DNA from: Catonia carolina
Lineage: Eukaryota; Arthropoda; Insecta; Hemiptera; Achilidae
Direction of reading: 5' to 3'
DNA length: 64,000 nucleotides
Assembly: GCA_035578175.1 (NCBI GenBank)
Contig: JAQMRL010000001.1
Span: 431,967,545-432,031,544 of the forward strand
The notes beneath the pieces were generated by a model. That model worked only from the letters and a program-made list of their open reading frames with translations, did no database searches and was not told the origin of the DNA. Both the position numbers and the translations under genes were made by a program. Shown here piece by piece: positions 11,996-24,580 of the stretch (position 1 is the first letter of the stretch; each line of letters starts with the position of its first letter).

Positions 11996-12129
11996 ATAAC
12001 AATATAATTATCAAATGGTACTACAGAAAAACATGTGTCTAAATTTACGAAGAAAAAACCAACAAGTCCTTTTTCGGATGATGGGAAATATTTAGGAATG
12101 CAAATTTAGTAATGTAAGTGCAACTTACA

Positions 12130-12400
12130 TAGAAAAGTAATTCAGGGTCTTATCTGTAGACACCCCGCACTCTGTTAGCGCGCCTACAAAAACTGCAAAT
12201 CCAAAATGTTCAAAAAATTATCAGATAAAGGACTCGTTTGAGAAGAGTGTATTGTAACACTTTCACAAACCCACTCATACAATTCAAAAACCAATGAATT
12301 TCACTTCAGATAAACAATAATAAACAACACACATCCTGTCAGAAAACTATACAATAACATTAGACAAAACATCGGGATTATTAGCCCCAGATTTAATAAG
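12130..12400 (+). mobile_element. LINE fragment, plus arm of an inverted pair
   Basis: A ~55-bp block containing CACCCCGCACTCTGTTAGCG recurs in inverted form near 12600-12655. The translation resembles the post-RT segment of a LINE (HPALC-RAYKN) but is heavily decayed. Confidence 0.35.
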
Positions 12401-12499
12401 TAACATAATATTTTTGTTGTTATGTATAATATTAGTGTTTAAATAGTTAACTGTTTAAGTGTAACTTCATCAGCATTCTGGCATCAATTACAAACAAGA

Positions 12500-12690
12500 T
12501 AATTATGTACTATTATGTACATCAATGCACGTAAAGTATGTAAATAATCCTGTACACTCTGCAACCCGCAATGATGTGTTGTATAGCATGTTGCATTTAA
12601 AATTTTTATAGGCGCGGTAATTGAGTGCGGGGCGTCTAACAGATAAAACCCGCAATTCGAATCGATATCCTCTGATAATTTTATACAATT
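12500..12690 (-). mobile_element. LINE fragment, minus arm of an inverted pair
   Basis: Minus translation RPALNYRAYKNFKCNMLYN resembles the LINE segment usually reading TYAAPVWG-A-KSNIKKLQ. Together with 12130-12400 it forms a head-to-head pair of the same decayed family. Confidence 0.35.
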
Positions 12691-12734
12691 ATTAAAAGTA
12701 TGTACGTACGATGAATCATATACAGTTTTAATTT

Positions 12735-12885
12735 TCAAATGAAAATGAAGTCTTCTTCTTCTTCTTCTTCCTTTCACGGGTTAGGCGTTGCTGCCTGTTC
12801 CGAACCTCCACCATCCGCCCATCTCTTCCTTGGACGTCCTCGATCCCTTTTACCCCTTGGCTTGTACCATAGTGCCTGCTTTACG
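12735..12885 (-). mobile_element. RTE-like LINE C-terminus with (AAG)n tail
   Basis: Minus translation YKPRGKRDRGRPRKRWADGG contains the GRPRKRW box typical of RTE/R-type LINE tails, then GGAACAGGCA and an AAG run (TTC on the plus strand at 12751-12770). Same tail architecture as 27001-27362. Confidence 0.55.
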
Positions 12886-14092
12886 GTTTAATTGAAAATT
12901 TAGTGTTTACGGTTTACATGAAAATGAAGTGTTTACATTAAATTATTTATTATGTATTTTTTCGTTTAGTTTTGAACTAAACAATGATTTAGATAATTCA
13001 GCGATAATTTATTTCATATACTGTTAGTATAGTACCAATTCAAATTTAAAATAATAAAAAGACCTACCCAAAAGTTTAACTTGAAAAATTAATTGTGGTT
13101 AAATCCGTTCTGTTCGATAATGTAGAATCTGAACTGTATGTATCTGTTAGGCTTTACAAGTTCGACGGAGTACGGTTCATTTCCAGGAAATCCACATTTT
13201 AATCCATTTTAAATTAAACGAATAAAATTGTGCTCAATTAAAGTACATAAATTGGCTGTTAGTTTTACTTTCCAGAGGCACTATAAATGAAAATATATTG
13301 TAACTCAATTTTCAACATTTATAAACAACTAAATACTATTATAATAAGTTTCTTTCACTGATTGACAATTCCATCTATATAATGTTCAAGCTATATGTCC
13401 TGAAGCAAAAAAATATCCGATGATTTTTATATGGCTCATTTTTAAAAATTAGGATTTACAATATCTCCTGAATTAACAATATTCAATCGAGTTTGTGGAC
13501 TCATTTTTCAAAATTAAATCGGAATTAAACCGTGACTTAAAATGTTCATGTAATTTGTTTGTATTTTATAGAATACACCCAAATAATAGATACATAAATA
13601 CATAAAATCCATAGAATACTAGTAGAAAAAAGCTGAGATAATTTAATATCGATATATCAAAGTTGTTTAAGTAACAATTTATTCACTTCATTTCTTAATG
13701 ATTATTTAAATGTATAATAAGATGTGTAAGATTGTAATAATAAGCTGTAGCCTACTTGGGTAAATTTAACATAGAAAATAAGAATAGCAATAAGAAATAC
13801 TAATCTTTAAAAGTAAGAGTAGCATTACAGTTATATCTTAAATAATTGTTATTGTTACAAAATAAGAGTAGCCATTGGGTTTTATTTTCTTATGATAATG
13901 TAGGCCTAATCCTTAGGTAGTTTAACTTTGAATAAGATTGCTCGTTAGTCTAAGACTAGTTACAATAAATATTTAAAAAAAAGAATTTCATTTCATTTTT
14001 TTATTAACAAATTGTTTTTTTATAATTATCTATGATAGTTAAAACATATTTAGACATTTTCTTTTATATGTTTAAATATTTTTAAGACCAAT
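12886..14092. other. AT-rich spacer
   Basis: No gene or family recognised. One TAGGCCTA octamer at 13901-13908. Confidence 0.45.
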
Positions 14093-14545
14093 CTGGACTT
14101 ATGGTGACCAGCTCTTTGGAATAGCGGCAGAGCATGATTGAAAGTCGATCCAGGACTTTCAATAAAAATTCTTAAGTTTTGCTTCTGGAGCTCCTTTTTA
14201 TGAAAGCAATTAAATCCTCCACAACGATTTCAAAATTCCGACAGTAAAGGAGCTAACGTCCTTGTATCGTGCATTTAACAAAAGACTAGATGACCATCCA
14301 AACCAACTAGTCCGTGATCTAGCTACAAGGACCTTCCCAACTGTGCGCCGTTTAAAACAAAAATGGAGTAGAGACCACTTGATCCGAATAACGGACAATA
14401 CCCGAAGTTTCAAATGGAAAATGTAACACTGGGTACCTCTTCTCCTTAAAGTAAAATTCCGCACCGCCATTTAAATATCATATACGGAAGTTGTGCAGCT
14501 TAATGTACAGCACCGTAATAAAAATTAAAGACAAAAAACAATATT
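14093..14545 (+). mobile_element. Jockey-like LINE (family J2) 3' end
   Basis: Frameshifted translation gives QLFGIAAEHD, FKIPTVKEL, RLDDHPNQLVRDLATRTFP and the terminal VRRLKQKWSRDHLI, then an ~140-bp 3' UTR ending GTAATAAAAATTAAAGAC and A-rich. Same family as 20906-21172 and the minus copy 43812-44600. 5'-truncated and inactive. Confidence 0.72.
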
Positions 14546-14925
14546 TTTATTGTTACTGTTGATGTATTATGCAAAAGAAAAATATGGGTCTTGAATTTAT
14601 AGATGCTAAGCATTAACAAGAATTAGTTTTGTTCTCTTCAATATTTACTGCTTAAGACCATATTTGTATTGAATTATTATAATTCAAAAATAAACGATAA
14701 TTCTAAATTATATCATTGTATGTATTATTTTATTTTTGTCAAACAAACGGATACCAAATTTGAGTTAAGTTATAACATTTTTTTTAAATATTAATTATTT
14801 ATTTTTGTAAGAACACCTTTTCAGAATCTTAAATTGTAATTGAAGTAACACCAAAGATGTAAATTACTATATGCATTAAATAAAAATTAGTAACTAATGT
14901 AGGTATACAAGGTGAGATCAAAATC
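14546..14925. other. AT-rich spacer
   Basis: Nothing recognised. Confidence 0.4.
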
Positions 14926-16065
14926 ACGGTAAATACTTTTTTCGAACAAAGCAATTGCTTACATCAAATTTGAATTAATCTCCATCAAAGTACTTTTCAT
15001 TGTCAAACGATGCACTTATCCCCACAATCATTCTATTACTGGAAGCATTTCTGGAAGGTTGTGATATACTTATTTATCGCCACCAAAGAGATGCCAAATT
15101 TGTGGTGTTTTATTTTAATAAATATTATTCATATTAGATCATTACAACTTTTATTCAATTAATACATTTTAAATGAATGATTTTTGTTGTTGTTTACATA
15201 TGTCCGCCATTAAATATTATTCACGTTAAACTATTCAACTTTTATAGAGTCCAACAATTTGTATCCCTCTTCATAACATGAACAGTATCTATATAATCGT
15301 TTGTTCATACTTACTATTTATTTTAAAAAGAGCGAATGAGGGACGCCTACCTATTCGGTTTGCCATCTTGCCCCTCACTAAAATAATTTGTACAAAATCC
15401 ATCTTATTCTTCTCTAGTCGCCTAGCAACTAGAATAAATAACTTTTTTTTAAATAATTTTGTCAATGTGAATTAAATAATTCTAAAGTATTAATTTTTCA
15501 ATCAGCTGGAGATGTTTACTATTTTAATAGACTTAAAAAATAAACAACTCCAGACGTACAATAAATTTGTTATATTACAAGGTTTCTTTATAAAGGACCT
15601 TTAGCTGCTCTGTCATGGGCCTATCAATGTCAGGAATAGTGTCAAAAAGGTTTCCTTTTAGCCAAATTTTTATTTTTGGGAAGTCCCATGGTGCTAGATC
15701 CGGAGAGTACGGCAGATGTGGACAGAAAGGAATATTTTTATGGCTAAAAACTCGCTGATCAGAAACTAATGTTATACGGGGCATCAAAATTTTTGGAAAC
15801 TTTTTCGTACTCACTCCTCTCATTTGCAAATTATTGGTTTGTCACCGACCCGTACGAGATGTTCAGTTATCGGTAAATTCTTGAGCAGTCAATCACCTGT
15901 TTGAACAAACCATTTTTGCAAATTTTTGTGCATTTTTGTTGTTTTTTTTTGAGGTAGAAAGACGCTCCAACCGTTGTATGTCTTTAATCGACTGATTTAC
16001 GCTTTTAAATCGCTCATACCACTTATTTATGTGGACAGACGTGTACAAGATTGTTATAATTTGTA
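14926..16065 (-). mobile_element. mariner-family element, deleted and interrupted
   Basis: Minus-strand reading gives degenerate mariner transposase pieces in order: INKWYERFK, STSKKNNKNAQK...LTAQEF (helix-turn-helix region), MRGVSTKKFPKIL...SDQR, then a jump to HLPYSPDLAPWDF (the third-Asp region) and IKIWLKGNLFDTI. The C-terminal piece FQKCFQ lies at 14990-15075. The first two catalytic Asp are lost in an internal deletion joining SDQR to FSHKNIP. About 500 bp (15076-15574) separates the last two pieces. Plainly inactive. Confidence 0.6.
15076..15574. other. insertion within the mariner remnant
   Basis: Lies between two consecutive parts of the mariner reading frame. Similar words TTGTGATATA (left) and TTGTTATATTA (right) may be an eroded target duplication. 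Contains a ~97-bp-period direct repeat (AATATTATTCAY...). Identity unknown. Confidence 0.35.
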
Positions 16066-16069
16066 AGTT

Positions 16070-16290
16070 AGAGCTGTATATAATACATTGTCGCTAGCGT
16101 TATTTTATCGATAGATAGCAGTACTGTTCCACTGTGCCTTCCACCCGCTAGTGCAACGTCATCGAATAAAGCAATTATTGTCCAATCATAATCAAACTCC
16201 CACTTACCATTCCACGCCTTTAGGCTGTTTACTGATCACAATGGCCGCTTTCTCCATCTTTTTAAAAATCCCAAAATGTTAATTTTATTA
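16070..16290 (+). repeat. dispersed repeat P, copy 1
   Basis: About 210 bp here match 56330-56560 in inverted orientation, clearly conserved by eye (GCGTTATTTTATCGATAGAT, AATTATTGTCCAATCATAAT, CATTCCACGCCTTTAGGCTG). No TIR, poly-A or coding frame seen; class unknown. Confidence 0.7.
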
Positions 16291-16400
16291 TACATTGTTC
16301 AAATATTTTAAAAATAAAATTCATGTCATCGTTTTACAAATTATTTTGATGCATCACTGCCCAGAAAAGAATACTAAAAAAATTTGTAATGAATAAATAT

Positions 16401-16803
16401 GCCCATAACAGGCGTTGAGTGTTAAACTATTTACACTCGATCTGTTAAATCCAGGGCTGCAAAAAAATAATTCTGTTTCTTATCACATGGTCAGACAATT
16501 ATACGACGAAAGCATTTAAGAACGGAAGAGGCAGAGGTGTAAACGACATTAGTCAAGAGTTATCTCCTTTAAGAGTAATGAATTTCATCATTAAACAGCC
16601 AGACCCTGTGGTGAATGAAGTGAAGGTTTCATTTGCAGGGTAGAACGTAGATGCTTTTCAGAGGGCTTGGCATGATGATAAGAATACTTTTTCACTTAGT
16701 GAGGATGACATTGGTAAACCAACTTACGCCTCGTTTTCCTTAGTAAAGCCTCTAGAGGTTTAAACTAGCCTTTCGGCTGATGACCTAACAACAACAACAA
16801 CAC
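16401..16803 (+). mobile_element. SINE-D family copy
   Basis: Begins GCCCATAACAGGCGTTGAGTG and ends TTTCGGCTGATGACCTAACA with a clean (AAC)n tail. Near full length; frameshifted relative to the copies with an open mini-frame. Confidence 0.75.
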
Positions 16804-17504
16804 ACCATAATGTTTTTTTTATCCTTTATTTTGAATCTTTAACTGTACTATATAGAACAACCAAAAGATGAGAAAACATTGATATTAAATTACAAATAAC
16901 AAGAACAGACATGATATAAAATTCAACATTTAGCAATGTTAAATTTGGAATAACATGAACGAAAAATGTACAAAAGTATGAAAAGAAAAACAAAAAAGTT
17001 CATATTGTCACAGAAAAGTTATTACCGATAGTAATAAAATATATTTAAAAGAAAACAAAAATTACATCTAATATTTCACATTATTTTATCTTTTTCGACA
17101 TAAACATGCAGAAATAATTAAAGAAGATCTCTACTCCATCTTCTTTTTAATCTTCTAATGAAGCCTGGCGGATTTGCCATATCACTGATAAACGGATTAT
17201 TATGGATTGGTAGTTTTGAGTAGAATTTAATAAAACTATTTTGACGATGTCGCAAATGAATGGTGTTTTTAAATCGGTGTGTAGTATGTAATTTGAGACA
17301 TAGTATAGTGAACCGGTAATTTTACGGAGAAAATTAGACTAGAATGCTTGAATAGTTACACTATATTATGTAAGAATGTTTTGTTAATTTTGATGGTTTG
17401 CAAAACATGACAAACTTTTTGAGGAAATGAAAAATTGATTTATAATGAGATGATATTATGACATTACTCAGGAACAGTCGATGGAATAGGTTGTTTATTG
17501 TAAG
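16804..17504. other. AT-rich spacer
   Basis: Nothing recognised. Confidence 0.4.
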
Positions 17505-17622
17505 ACCTGTGTATTTTAAGCGGTGGAGTGTGTTGTACAATATTAGTGAACTGCGATGAATGAAAATTTCAATAAGAGTTCTAAGAAATCGAATCTAGAA
17601 GTAAAGTTTGTTTTTATTTTTA

Positions 17623-18336
17623 GGGGCCGTTCACGTATTACGTAAGCATAATTTCTAGTTTTGTACCCCTCCGCCTCTCTTGTAAGAACAGCTAAGCAAA
17701 TGCTAGATCCCCCCTTTTTGCTTACTTAAAATTTTATGACATTTTGTACGTCAATACTATTTGGCAGAAAAAGCAGGTACCAATAAATTACATTATTAAT
17801 CCTACAAATTTATATGTATAGACATATATAGGAGTTGTGTTATCAAAATAATATGTAATGGCTTTAATATATCATTGCTTATTGCATCAAATAATCTACA
17901 GAATACAAAATGGTTTAGGCTTAATTAATATTATTTATCGCATTGAACAATAAAACAGGAAATACAGTAATCCCTAATTTAATTAGGCATCAACTAAAAT
18001 TTTTGACAGGAATCATAGAAATATTATTTAAGTTTTAAGTCTAATATCCATGATCTTCGAATTCTCGAAAAAAGTGTAAAAAGGTGATTTATTTCTGGTA
18101 GCTGCCTAGAGTTCTTCCTTAACTCTTTTAAAACCAAGCCTTTCAAGATCTTTTCACACTTAGTTTCCTTCTTACACCCTCGCCAAACATCATTCAGAAA
18201 AAGAATAACGTTTGTTGTTGTTGCATTGTAATTGCTTTGTTATGTAATGTTTTCGTCACTATTGTCGTGACCCCCCTTTTCAAAAAAAAGCCATTACTGT
18301 TCGCCATTACTGTTTACGTAATGCTTGAACAGCCTC
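17623..18336. mobile_element. TIR element, GGCCGTTC...TTACGTAA type
   Basis: The left end GGCCGTTCACGTATTACGTA and the reverse complement of the right end GGCTGTTCAAGCATTACGTA match at about 20 of the first 24 positions. The ~714-bp interior has no transposase frame, so it is non-autonomous. Sits inside repeat Q. Superfamily and target duplication not determined. Confidence 0.6.
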
Positions 18337-18399
18337 TTTCAAGAGATGCCTGAATTACGACGAAGTATCTTGAATGTTTGGAAACTATTAGAACGCAGG

Positions 18400-18435
18400 T
18401 ATAAATACAGCTAGTGCCTTTGTAGTGGGTCAGTC
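18400..18435 (+). promoter_or_regulatory. TATA box plus initiator in repeat Q
   Basis: TATAAATA at 18400-18407 and an arthropod-type initiator TCAGTC at 18430-18435. The TATA box starts 32 bp upstream of the initiator A, close to the canonical distance. A short transcript would reach a GTAATC donor-like site near 18561 that is conserved in copy 2. Confidence 0.45.
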
Positions 18436-18660
18436 AATAGCTATATTGGTGTGTGGAAAGCGTGTTTTGGCCGTTCGAAATAATGTCGTTACGGAACTGG
18501 TTCTGAGCTACGCTAATTTTGTGCGTGCGGGTGATAGCAGTAGCATATGATTGTAAACAGGTAATCGTTTTGGTTCTTAAGAACCGTATACTTTTGTTAG
18601 TCAAGTTGATTTAAGCTTATTTTTGTAATATTGAATGAAATTTTATTTGTTAGTAGGTTA

Positions 18661-20905
18661 AGTTTAATCATTAATATTGTAATTATTATTTTGTCTATAA
18701 ATAGGCCTAATTGTAATAAGTTATTGTTAGTTTATTTATGATTTATTAAACCCAGATCCTGAACGTTCCTAGATTTAGATGTTAGAATAGACTATACTGA
18801 TCTCAAAATAAAATTGATTATATGTTTACAGAAATTATTCAAAGTGGTCACAAACAAATCAATTAATTAAATTGGATTGATAATTTTATGACGTGAATCT
18901 GTTACTATTGACATATTAGCCTGTAATTATTCATATATGTTTTTTTTGTATAATTTTTAAAACCTACAGGATTTATATATTAGGGAAAGAGCACTACAGT
19001 TTTCCACTGGTTGATTTCACCTCTTAAGACGACGTAACACATTGATAACGAGAAAATTGTGAAAATACGGCGGGTTTTGTTGATTCACATATGTATATAT
19101 TTCTCTAAATAAAATAAAAAAATAAAAAAATGACTTAAAATTACATAATCAATTTAATGATTGTATTAATTCATTCATCATAATCTATATTTGTTGATAT
19201 CTATTGTGGATTTTGTATTTGAATAATGCGATTGTTAGATAACATGCAGGCGTAAAATGATTGATTTTGTTAGATAATTAAAACAGTGCGTCATAATTTA
19301 ACGAAGAGAATATAAATTGTAATGGGAATTTAAAATTTAACGTTGTTCAATCAATATTAGATAATATTATTTCAGATTAAGTTATGTATCGTATTTTTTA
19401 CAACTTGTTATATCTAATATTTTGATACGGTTTCTGTAAATCTTGTTCACAATATATCTAAGGGAAACTGTTAGAGCGGAGAACAATCAATCTTAAAAAT
19501 AAAACTAAAATCAAGGACTTTAAATTCAGTTTTCCATTGTTTATATCTACAACTGCGGAAAGCATTAGAAGTAGCCTTTTGGGGAACGACGACTGGCTTG
19601 CCGGTCGGGTATGGTTGGGGCAGTGCCAACAGGGACATCACCACTGCGATCTCTCCGTTGCGCCAACAAATCATCCTCTCTGCATTATTCAATACCATCC
19701 CTTTCTCTACATCCATTCCATTCCCTCGCACTCTCTCTTTCTCATTTGTACCTCTTCCTCTGTCCTCCCACCACACTTCACTCCTCCTTTGCATACATAC
19801 ACGGATTGTAATCAAGCTCTGAGGCTGCTTTTGTAAGGGTAACATTCAGATACTATACAAGTACGGCACAGAACTTCCTATAGCTTTGGTCTGCCTGCCT
19901 CTTTGTGCAGTCTCTTGCTATACATCGTCCGCTGGGACATCCCAACTACTGTGGGGTCTGGTTGCTGTCTACAACCACCCACCACCACCACCATCACTTA
20001 ACACCACGACCACTTTATTCATATCCTATACATATGCATATCAACAATTTGCATACACCGATTCTTTTTTTTCTCCTCAAAAGGAAAAAATTTAACATTA
20101 ATATTCTTTTATACCCCTATCAACATTGTATCCACTATATTATATAACGTATACACATTTTCATTTCTTTAAAAAAAGACTCAACAAAATGGAATAATTT
20201 ATTTTTAAAACACTACATATTCATAATTTTAAATGACTCCTCCAAAACAAACACCCTGCCTATTTAAATAATTACTATTGTATACAATTAACATCTTAAC
20301 ACATTTTTCTCATTTATCTTACAATAATAATTATTTCATTACATTGTTAGGCCTTCATTTGTAGTTTTTGGTTCCGGGTCGTTTATGCATAAGAATTATA
20401 CACATTAGGTTTATATGTGTTATAATGAATTATAATTGTAACGAGTTTTCTTTGTCTTAATCTATGGTTAAGTATTTAATATCTCATAATGTTAACCTAT
20501 TCATATTATACTAACATTAATTACATGTAATATATATGTAATATTACATGTAATAAATTTAATTAAATGAAATCTCGACTTGAAGATATTAGATCCGATT
20601 GACGGAAGAGAGTAAAAATTTTTAAACATTTCATTAATTATTTACCATTCGATACATACATCATTATTATATTGTTTATTGATACATTTGATATTGATAG
20701 ATTTTAAATTTCATTATAAATAAAAACAGAGATATTATTATTGATGTCTCTAATATACAGTGGCTACTAACAAATACGTATATTTCGGGTAACTCATTAA
20801 ACGGTGGAAAACAAGCCAAACAGTTGAAATAGATGAGCGTACCGGATCACTATGCTAAGCTTTTGGAAAACAAAGTAAAATCCTAAAGAATTAAAAAATT
20901 CTTTT
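18661..20905. other. AT-rich spacer with a C/T-rich island
   Basis: 19540-20060 is richer in GC, with CTCTC/CACC-rich wording and overlapping shadow frames on both strands (124 aa on minus). I recognise no domain and see no repeat partner. A TAGGCCTA octamer lies at 18702-18709. Confidence 0.4.
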
Positions 20906-21172
20906 TAAATCTAACGAACGACTAGATGACCATCCAAACCAATTAGCCCGTGATCTAGCTACACGTAACTTCCCACCTGTGCGACTTCAAAATGGAGTAG
21001 AGACCTCTTGGTCTGAATAACGGATAATACCCGAAATTATAAATGGAGAATGTACCACTGGGTACCTCTTCTCCTTAAAGTACAACTACCCAACCCCATT
21101 CAAATATCATGTACTGAAATTGTGCAGCTCAATGTACAGTACCGTAATAAAAATTAAAGACAAAAAAAAGGT
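20906..21172 (+). mobile_element. Jockey-like LINE (family J2) 3' end, short
   Basis: Matches the last ~265 bp of 14093-14545, including the RLDDHPNQLARDLAT region (frameshifted), the CCACTGGGTACCTCTTCTCC 3' UTR block and the GTAATAAAAATTAAAGAC end with an A-run. 5'-truncated. Confidence 0.75.
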
Positions 21173-23090
21173 TTGAGAAGTTCATTTTTAATTAGTGTGT
21201 ATCTCTGTCCTTTTACTTGCTGCATAAACATGGTCCTTTATAAAAGACATGATGCAGAAACTGCCAAGATATAAAAATCAATGAAAAAGCTGATGCTGAT
21301 TATTAAATTGAAAGACTGCGTAAGAATTGAGGATATTCGGCTTAAAATTAAAATAATAGACTAAAATAGTACATGTTATCACTTAAATAGTAATGGGCCG
21401 GACACACCAAGAGACAGACGGATGATTAATGGAACATGGATATCAGTAGTGGAGGCCCGGGCTGGGAAATAAGAAGCTGAGTAGAGGCGTCCACAAACAC
21501 GGCGGAGGGAAGATTTTAAGCTATTGACAGGATTTAATTGGGGGATAAAAGGAAATTTTAGAGGCAAAAAGGGTATATCTATAACCAACACTGTATGCTG
21601 ACAGGCTGAAAAGGAAAAAAGAGAAGGATACCCTTTTTACAACTTCTTAGACTTGTTCTCGAGGTGAAAGTTGACAGTTGATGCAGACCACGACGAATGA
21701 AATTCTTATGGTTAAAAATTATTACAGGCCGGATAAATATGAGTGCGCACATTCTTTTTTGGGTGGTTCATGACACAAAGCGATTTACCAGAGTTGTTGT
21801 CAATCTTCATAAATAGAATCAGTATTCTGAAAAGAATAAAAAGGATAGGCCTACATTTAAAAAAGTTGATGTTTCCAATACTTGATACACTTACTGGAGC
21901 TTACATTCATCGTTGCGACCCTATAATTGACCCTTTCCACAAAGATCCCTTGCCAACAGTCGTTTTAAACGTATTAAAATATGGGTGATACAGTGATTTC
22001 AATGGTCCCTTTAATCCTAGTCTTAATCCCAATTTAACTGAAACACACTTTTCTCCAATCGTCATTTTTATAAAGGTCCTCTTATTGTCTGGAAAGGTTT
22101 GTATCCTTTTAAAATTGTATAATTTAATGTCATTCATACTTTTTTTTAATTGTTTGTCATCGTCTAAATTTCAGTACTATTTTAGTTTATTTTCTATAGT
22201 TGTCTCCCTTAGTTGTACAATTCATGTAAGTATTTATATAAAGTATCTTTAAACTACAATCATGTTCCTGGAAAATAATCAGTCAATATTTATCTGCTAA
22301 GACTTTCACTGAGTGTTGTTTTAAAACTTTTTATAATACACAAAGGTTACAGTACCGTTCAAAACAATTTGTGATTCTTCATTTCTATTCTAACTCGTCC
22401 TCTATAAATAAGTAAATAAAAAAAAGTATTTATCTTGGATGAAATATGAAAATCGTAAATACTGAAGAAGATATTACATGATTAGAATTGAAATATGGAA
22501 GAGAAATTTGAAAAGGCAGTTCTTGGAAATTGACTTTGTTGCTTTTTTTTATTTTAGTAAGTAGTATCTCTGTGAAGAAGGTAATTCTACAGTTCACTAA
22601 AGTACCCAGATATTGAATTCAGTTTTGTTTAATGTAGGCATTTTTCGTTTCTGTTTGAAAAAATAATTATGTGTCCTTTTTTAATATTATAACAATAACA
22701 TCTGATGTTCAAACAGTACTGTTTGTTAAAGGTTTTTCCAATTTAATAGAATAATATTTATAATGAAAATAAAATAATACTACTGTAAATATTCAAACAT
22801 ATTTCAGTCCAGGTTATATTGTATTCATCTTTTCAATGAAAATATTTTACATATACACCAAACATTTACCTGGATTATTATACTTGGAAATTAATAGATT
22901 ATTTCTATAACAAAGATGTAAGTTTATTATATGATAATGTTTATTTAATTCTGCCGTGTTCTTAAATTACGTTCATTTATCTTAACTAGAAAAATTATGT
23001 TTCTGTTATTATGTAGCAGAAGTTCTTTGTTATAGGCCTACTAGTTCTGGTTATTTCATTTATAGGCCTAACATGCATAAGGAGGACATT
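21173..23090. other. AT-rich spacer, small GC-richer patch
   Basis: 21390-21530 is GC-richer but has no recognisable frame. Three TAGGCCTA octamers at 21845, 23033 and 23063. Confidence 0.4.
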
Positions 23091-23815
23091 TGGTGATACC
23101 ACCCACGAACTGACGCAGTTGCTAACAGGGCATGGTTGCTTTGGGGCATATTTGACGGGATTTAAACTTCATGAAGTAGCGAATTGTCGACTGTGCAACA
23201 ATGAAGAGAGGAGTCCATTGCGCACATTTTTGAAAGATGTCCCCATTTTAGCCTCGACAGAACGGAGACATCTGAGAAGATAGGCGTTGTTCAGTGAATC
23301 CCAGAGAGTGCTGGGGCATCGATACTGCGGGATGAGGAGAGCTGGAAGTTGGTCACTTAGTTTGCGGAGAGGGTGGTCGGGAAACTGCGGAGGGAGGAGA
23401 CATCTGGAGATCAGCGGGATCGCTCCCACATCCTCTCCCACATTAAATCAATCCTGTCCCGATCTCAGAAGGTAAGGTCCACACTAATGTCTTGAGCTGG
23501 GGATGAAAGAGATGAATGAAGTGGAGATAGTGAGTGTTGGTCGAGAGGGGAATTAGGCTACGGTTCCCTTCCACGCCCCGCTGTCAGTATGTAAACTTTT
23601 TTAACCCGACATTTCCCTTGTAATATTATATAAACAGTTCCGAGGGAGGTGGAGGGTTCTTTGCTAATTTCGGATCAAGTGGCCAGGTGGCGGGTTTTTG
23701 GTTGGTATACGGTTGCAGCCTCCTTGGGGCGGGATGAGGACGCCTCAATTGAGTCCAACACTACTTTATCGTGAGGGAGTGAACATGAGTTTTTCTCGCC
23801 ACCTCGGATAAAAAA
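23091..23815 (+). mobile_element. R1-like LINE ORF2 C-terminus and 3' UTR
   Basis: The translation LLTGHGCFGAYLTGFKLHEV then CRLCNNEERS..FLKDVP is the zinc-knuckle tail following the RT in R1-group LINEs (LLTGHG-F--YL, C-x2-C ... C-P). A frameshift follows near 23281. The GC-rich tail and 3' UTR to 23815 match 34594-35137, down to the GGATAAAAAAA end. Both copies are 5'-truncated. Confidence 0.75.
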
Positions 23816-23906
23816 ATCATGCATCATTGACAAAATTAATGAAATAGTGTAGAAGGTAGAAAAACAGACATTGATTTAAGTAGTCAGAGGACCTAATACT
23901 GGAATT

Positions 23907-24089
23907 TTATACAAGTTTATGATTGAGTCTATAAGAGGGAGTATCAAATATAAACAGAACTAATTTCCTTAAATATTCCGGAAAGGTTTTAGACCTGGAA
24001 GGGGTTGATGTGTAGTAGTTTGTGCCGTTAGAGAGAGGGGAGAACCGACCGCAACTCTCTCGGGTCCCTTTAGTGTCAAAAGGAACCTT
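23907..24089. other. unassigned sequence before the mariner remnant
   Basis: Shadow frames only on both strands; nothing recognised. Confidence 0.3.
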
Positions 24090-24580
24090 GAGTGAGAAAT
24101 AAGTGCATTTTTCGTTGAAGCAGCGAGTTATCATTAAGTATTTAGCCAAGGAGTGGGTAAAACCAAACAAAATTGCGCATCGGTTACAGGCACAGTTCGG
24201 AAAAAAGACCTCTAAAGAACCTGTATGTTTGCTTGGCAGAAAGAATTTACTGGACGATTTGAAAATTTCGAAACGAGAGCTACGATCGCTGACCAAGGAC
24301 GAGTGTGACCGAGGTCAAAATTGAGGAGGTCTGAAATCTTATAGAGGGTGCTTTTCACGTTGTTTCCTCCATGATCGGCGCACATTTAATTCTAATATTA
24401 TTATGAATTAATGGATGTCGAAAAATTGTCATTTCGAAGGAAAATGAAGACGCAATCGATCAGAAGTGCCATTTTTCTGCATGACAAGGCCATTCTTCCA
24501 CATAAGGAATGAGAACCGCTACAATATCTACCTTGTAGTCCAGACTTCTCACAGTCACTACCATCTTTTTAGATGGAAAT
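24090..24580 (+). mobile_element. decayed mariner-like transposase fragment
   Basis: LKQRVIIKYLAKEWVKPNKI followed by AHRLQAQFGKK resembles the N-terminal helix-turn-helix of mariner transposases (EQR-VIK-L-KEG--P-EI). Further on, RSAIFLHDKAILPHKE and YLPCSPDFSQSLPSF look like broken forms of the second-Asp (HHDNA) and third-Asp (PPYSPDLAPSD) regions. The centre is missing. Confidence 0.5.

Larger units (their letters stand above)
17505..18660 (+). repeat. promoter-bearing repeat Q, copy 1 (interrupted)
   Basis: Two flanks of this region match 44810-44970 and 45907-46100 plus 46930-46975: GGTGGAGTGTGTTG...AGTGAACTGC, TTCTAAGAAATC, then TTTGTAGTGGG...GTCAATAG, CCGTTCGAAAT, TTACGGRACTGGTT and GGTAATCGTTTTGGTT. 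Copy 1 is split by a TIR element (17623-18336). Copy 2 carries a mariner and a TTAA element instead, so each copy serves as the empty site for insertions in the other. Class unknown: a duplicated host promoter or the 5' end of a large transposon both fit. Confidence 0.65.
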
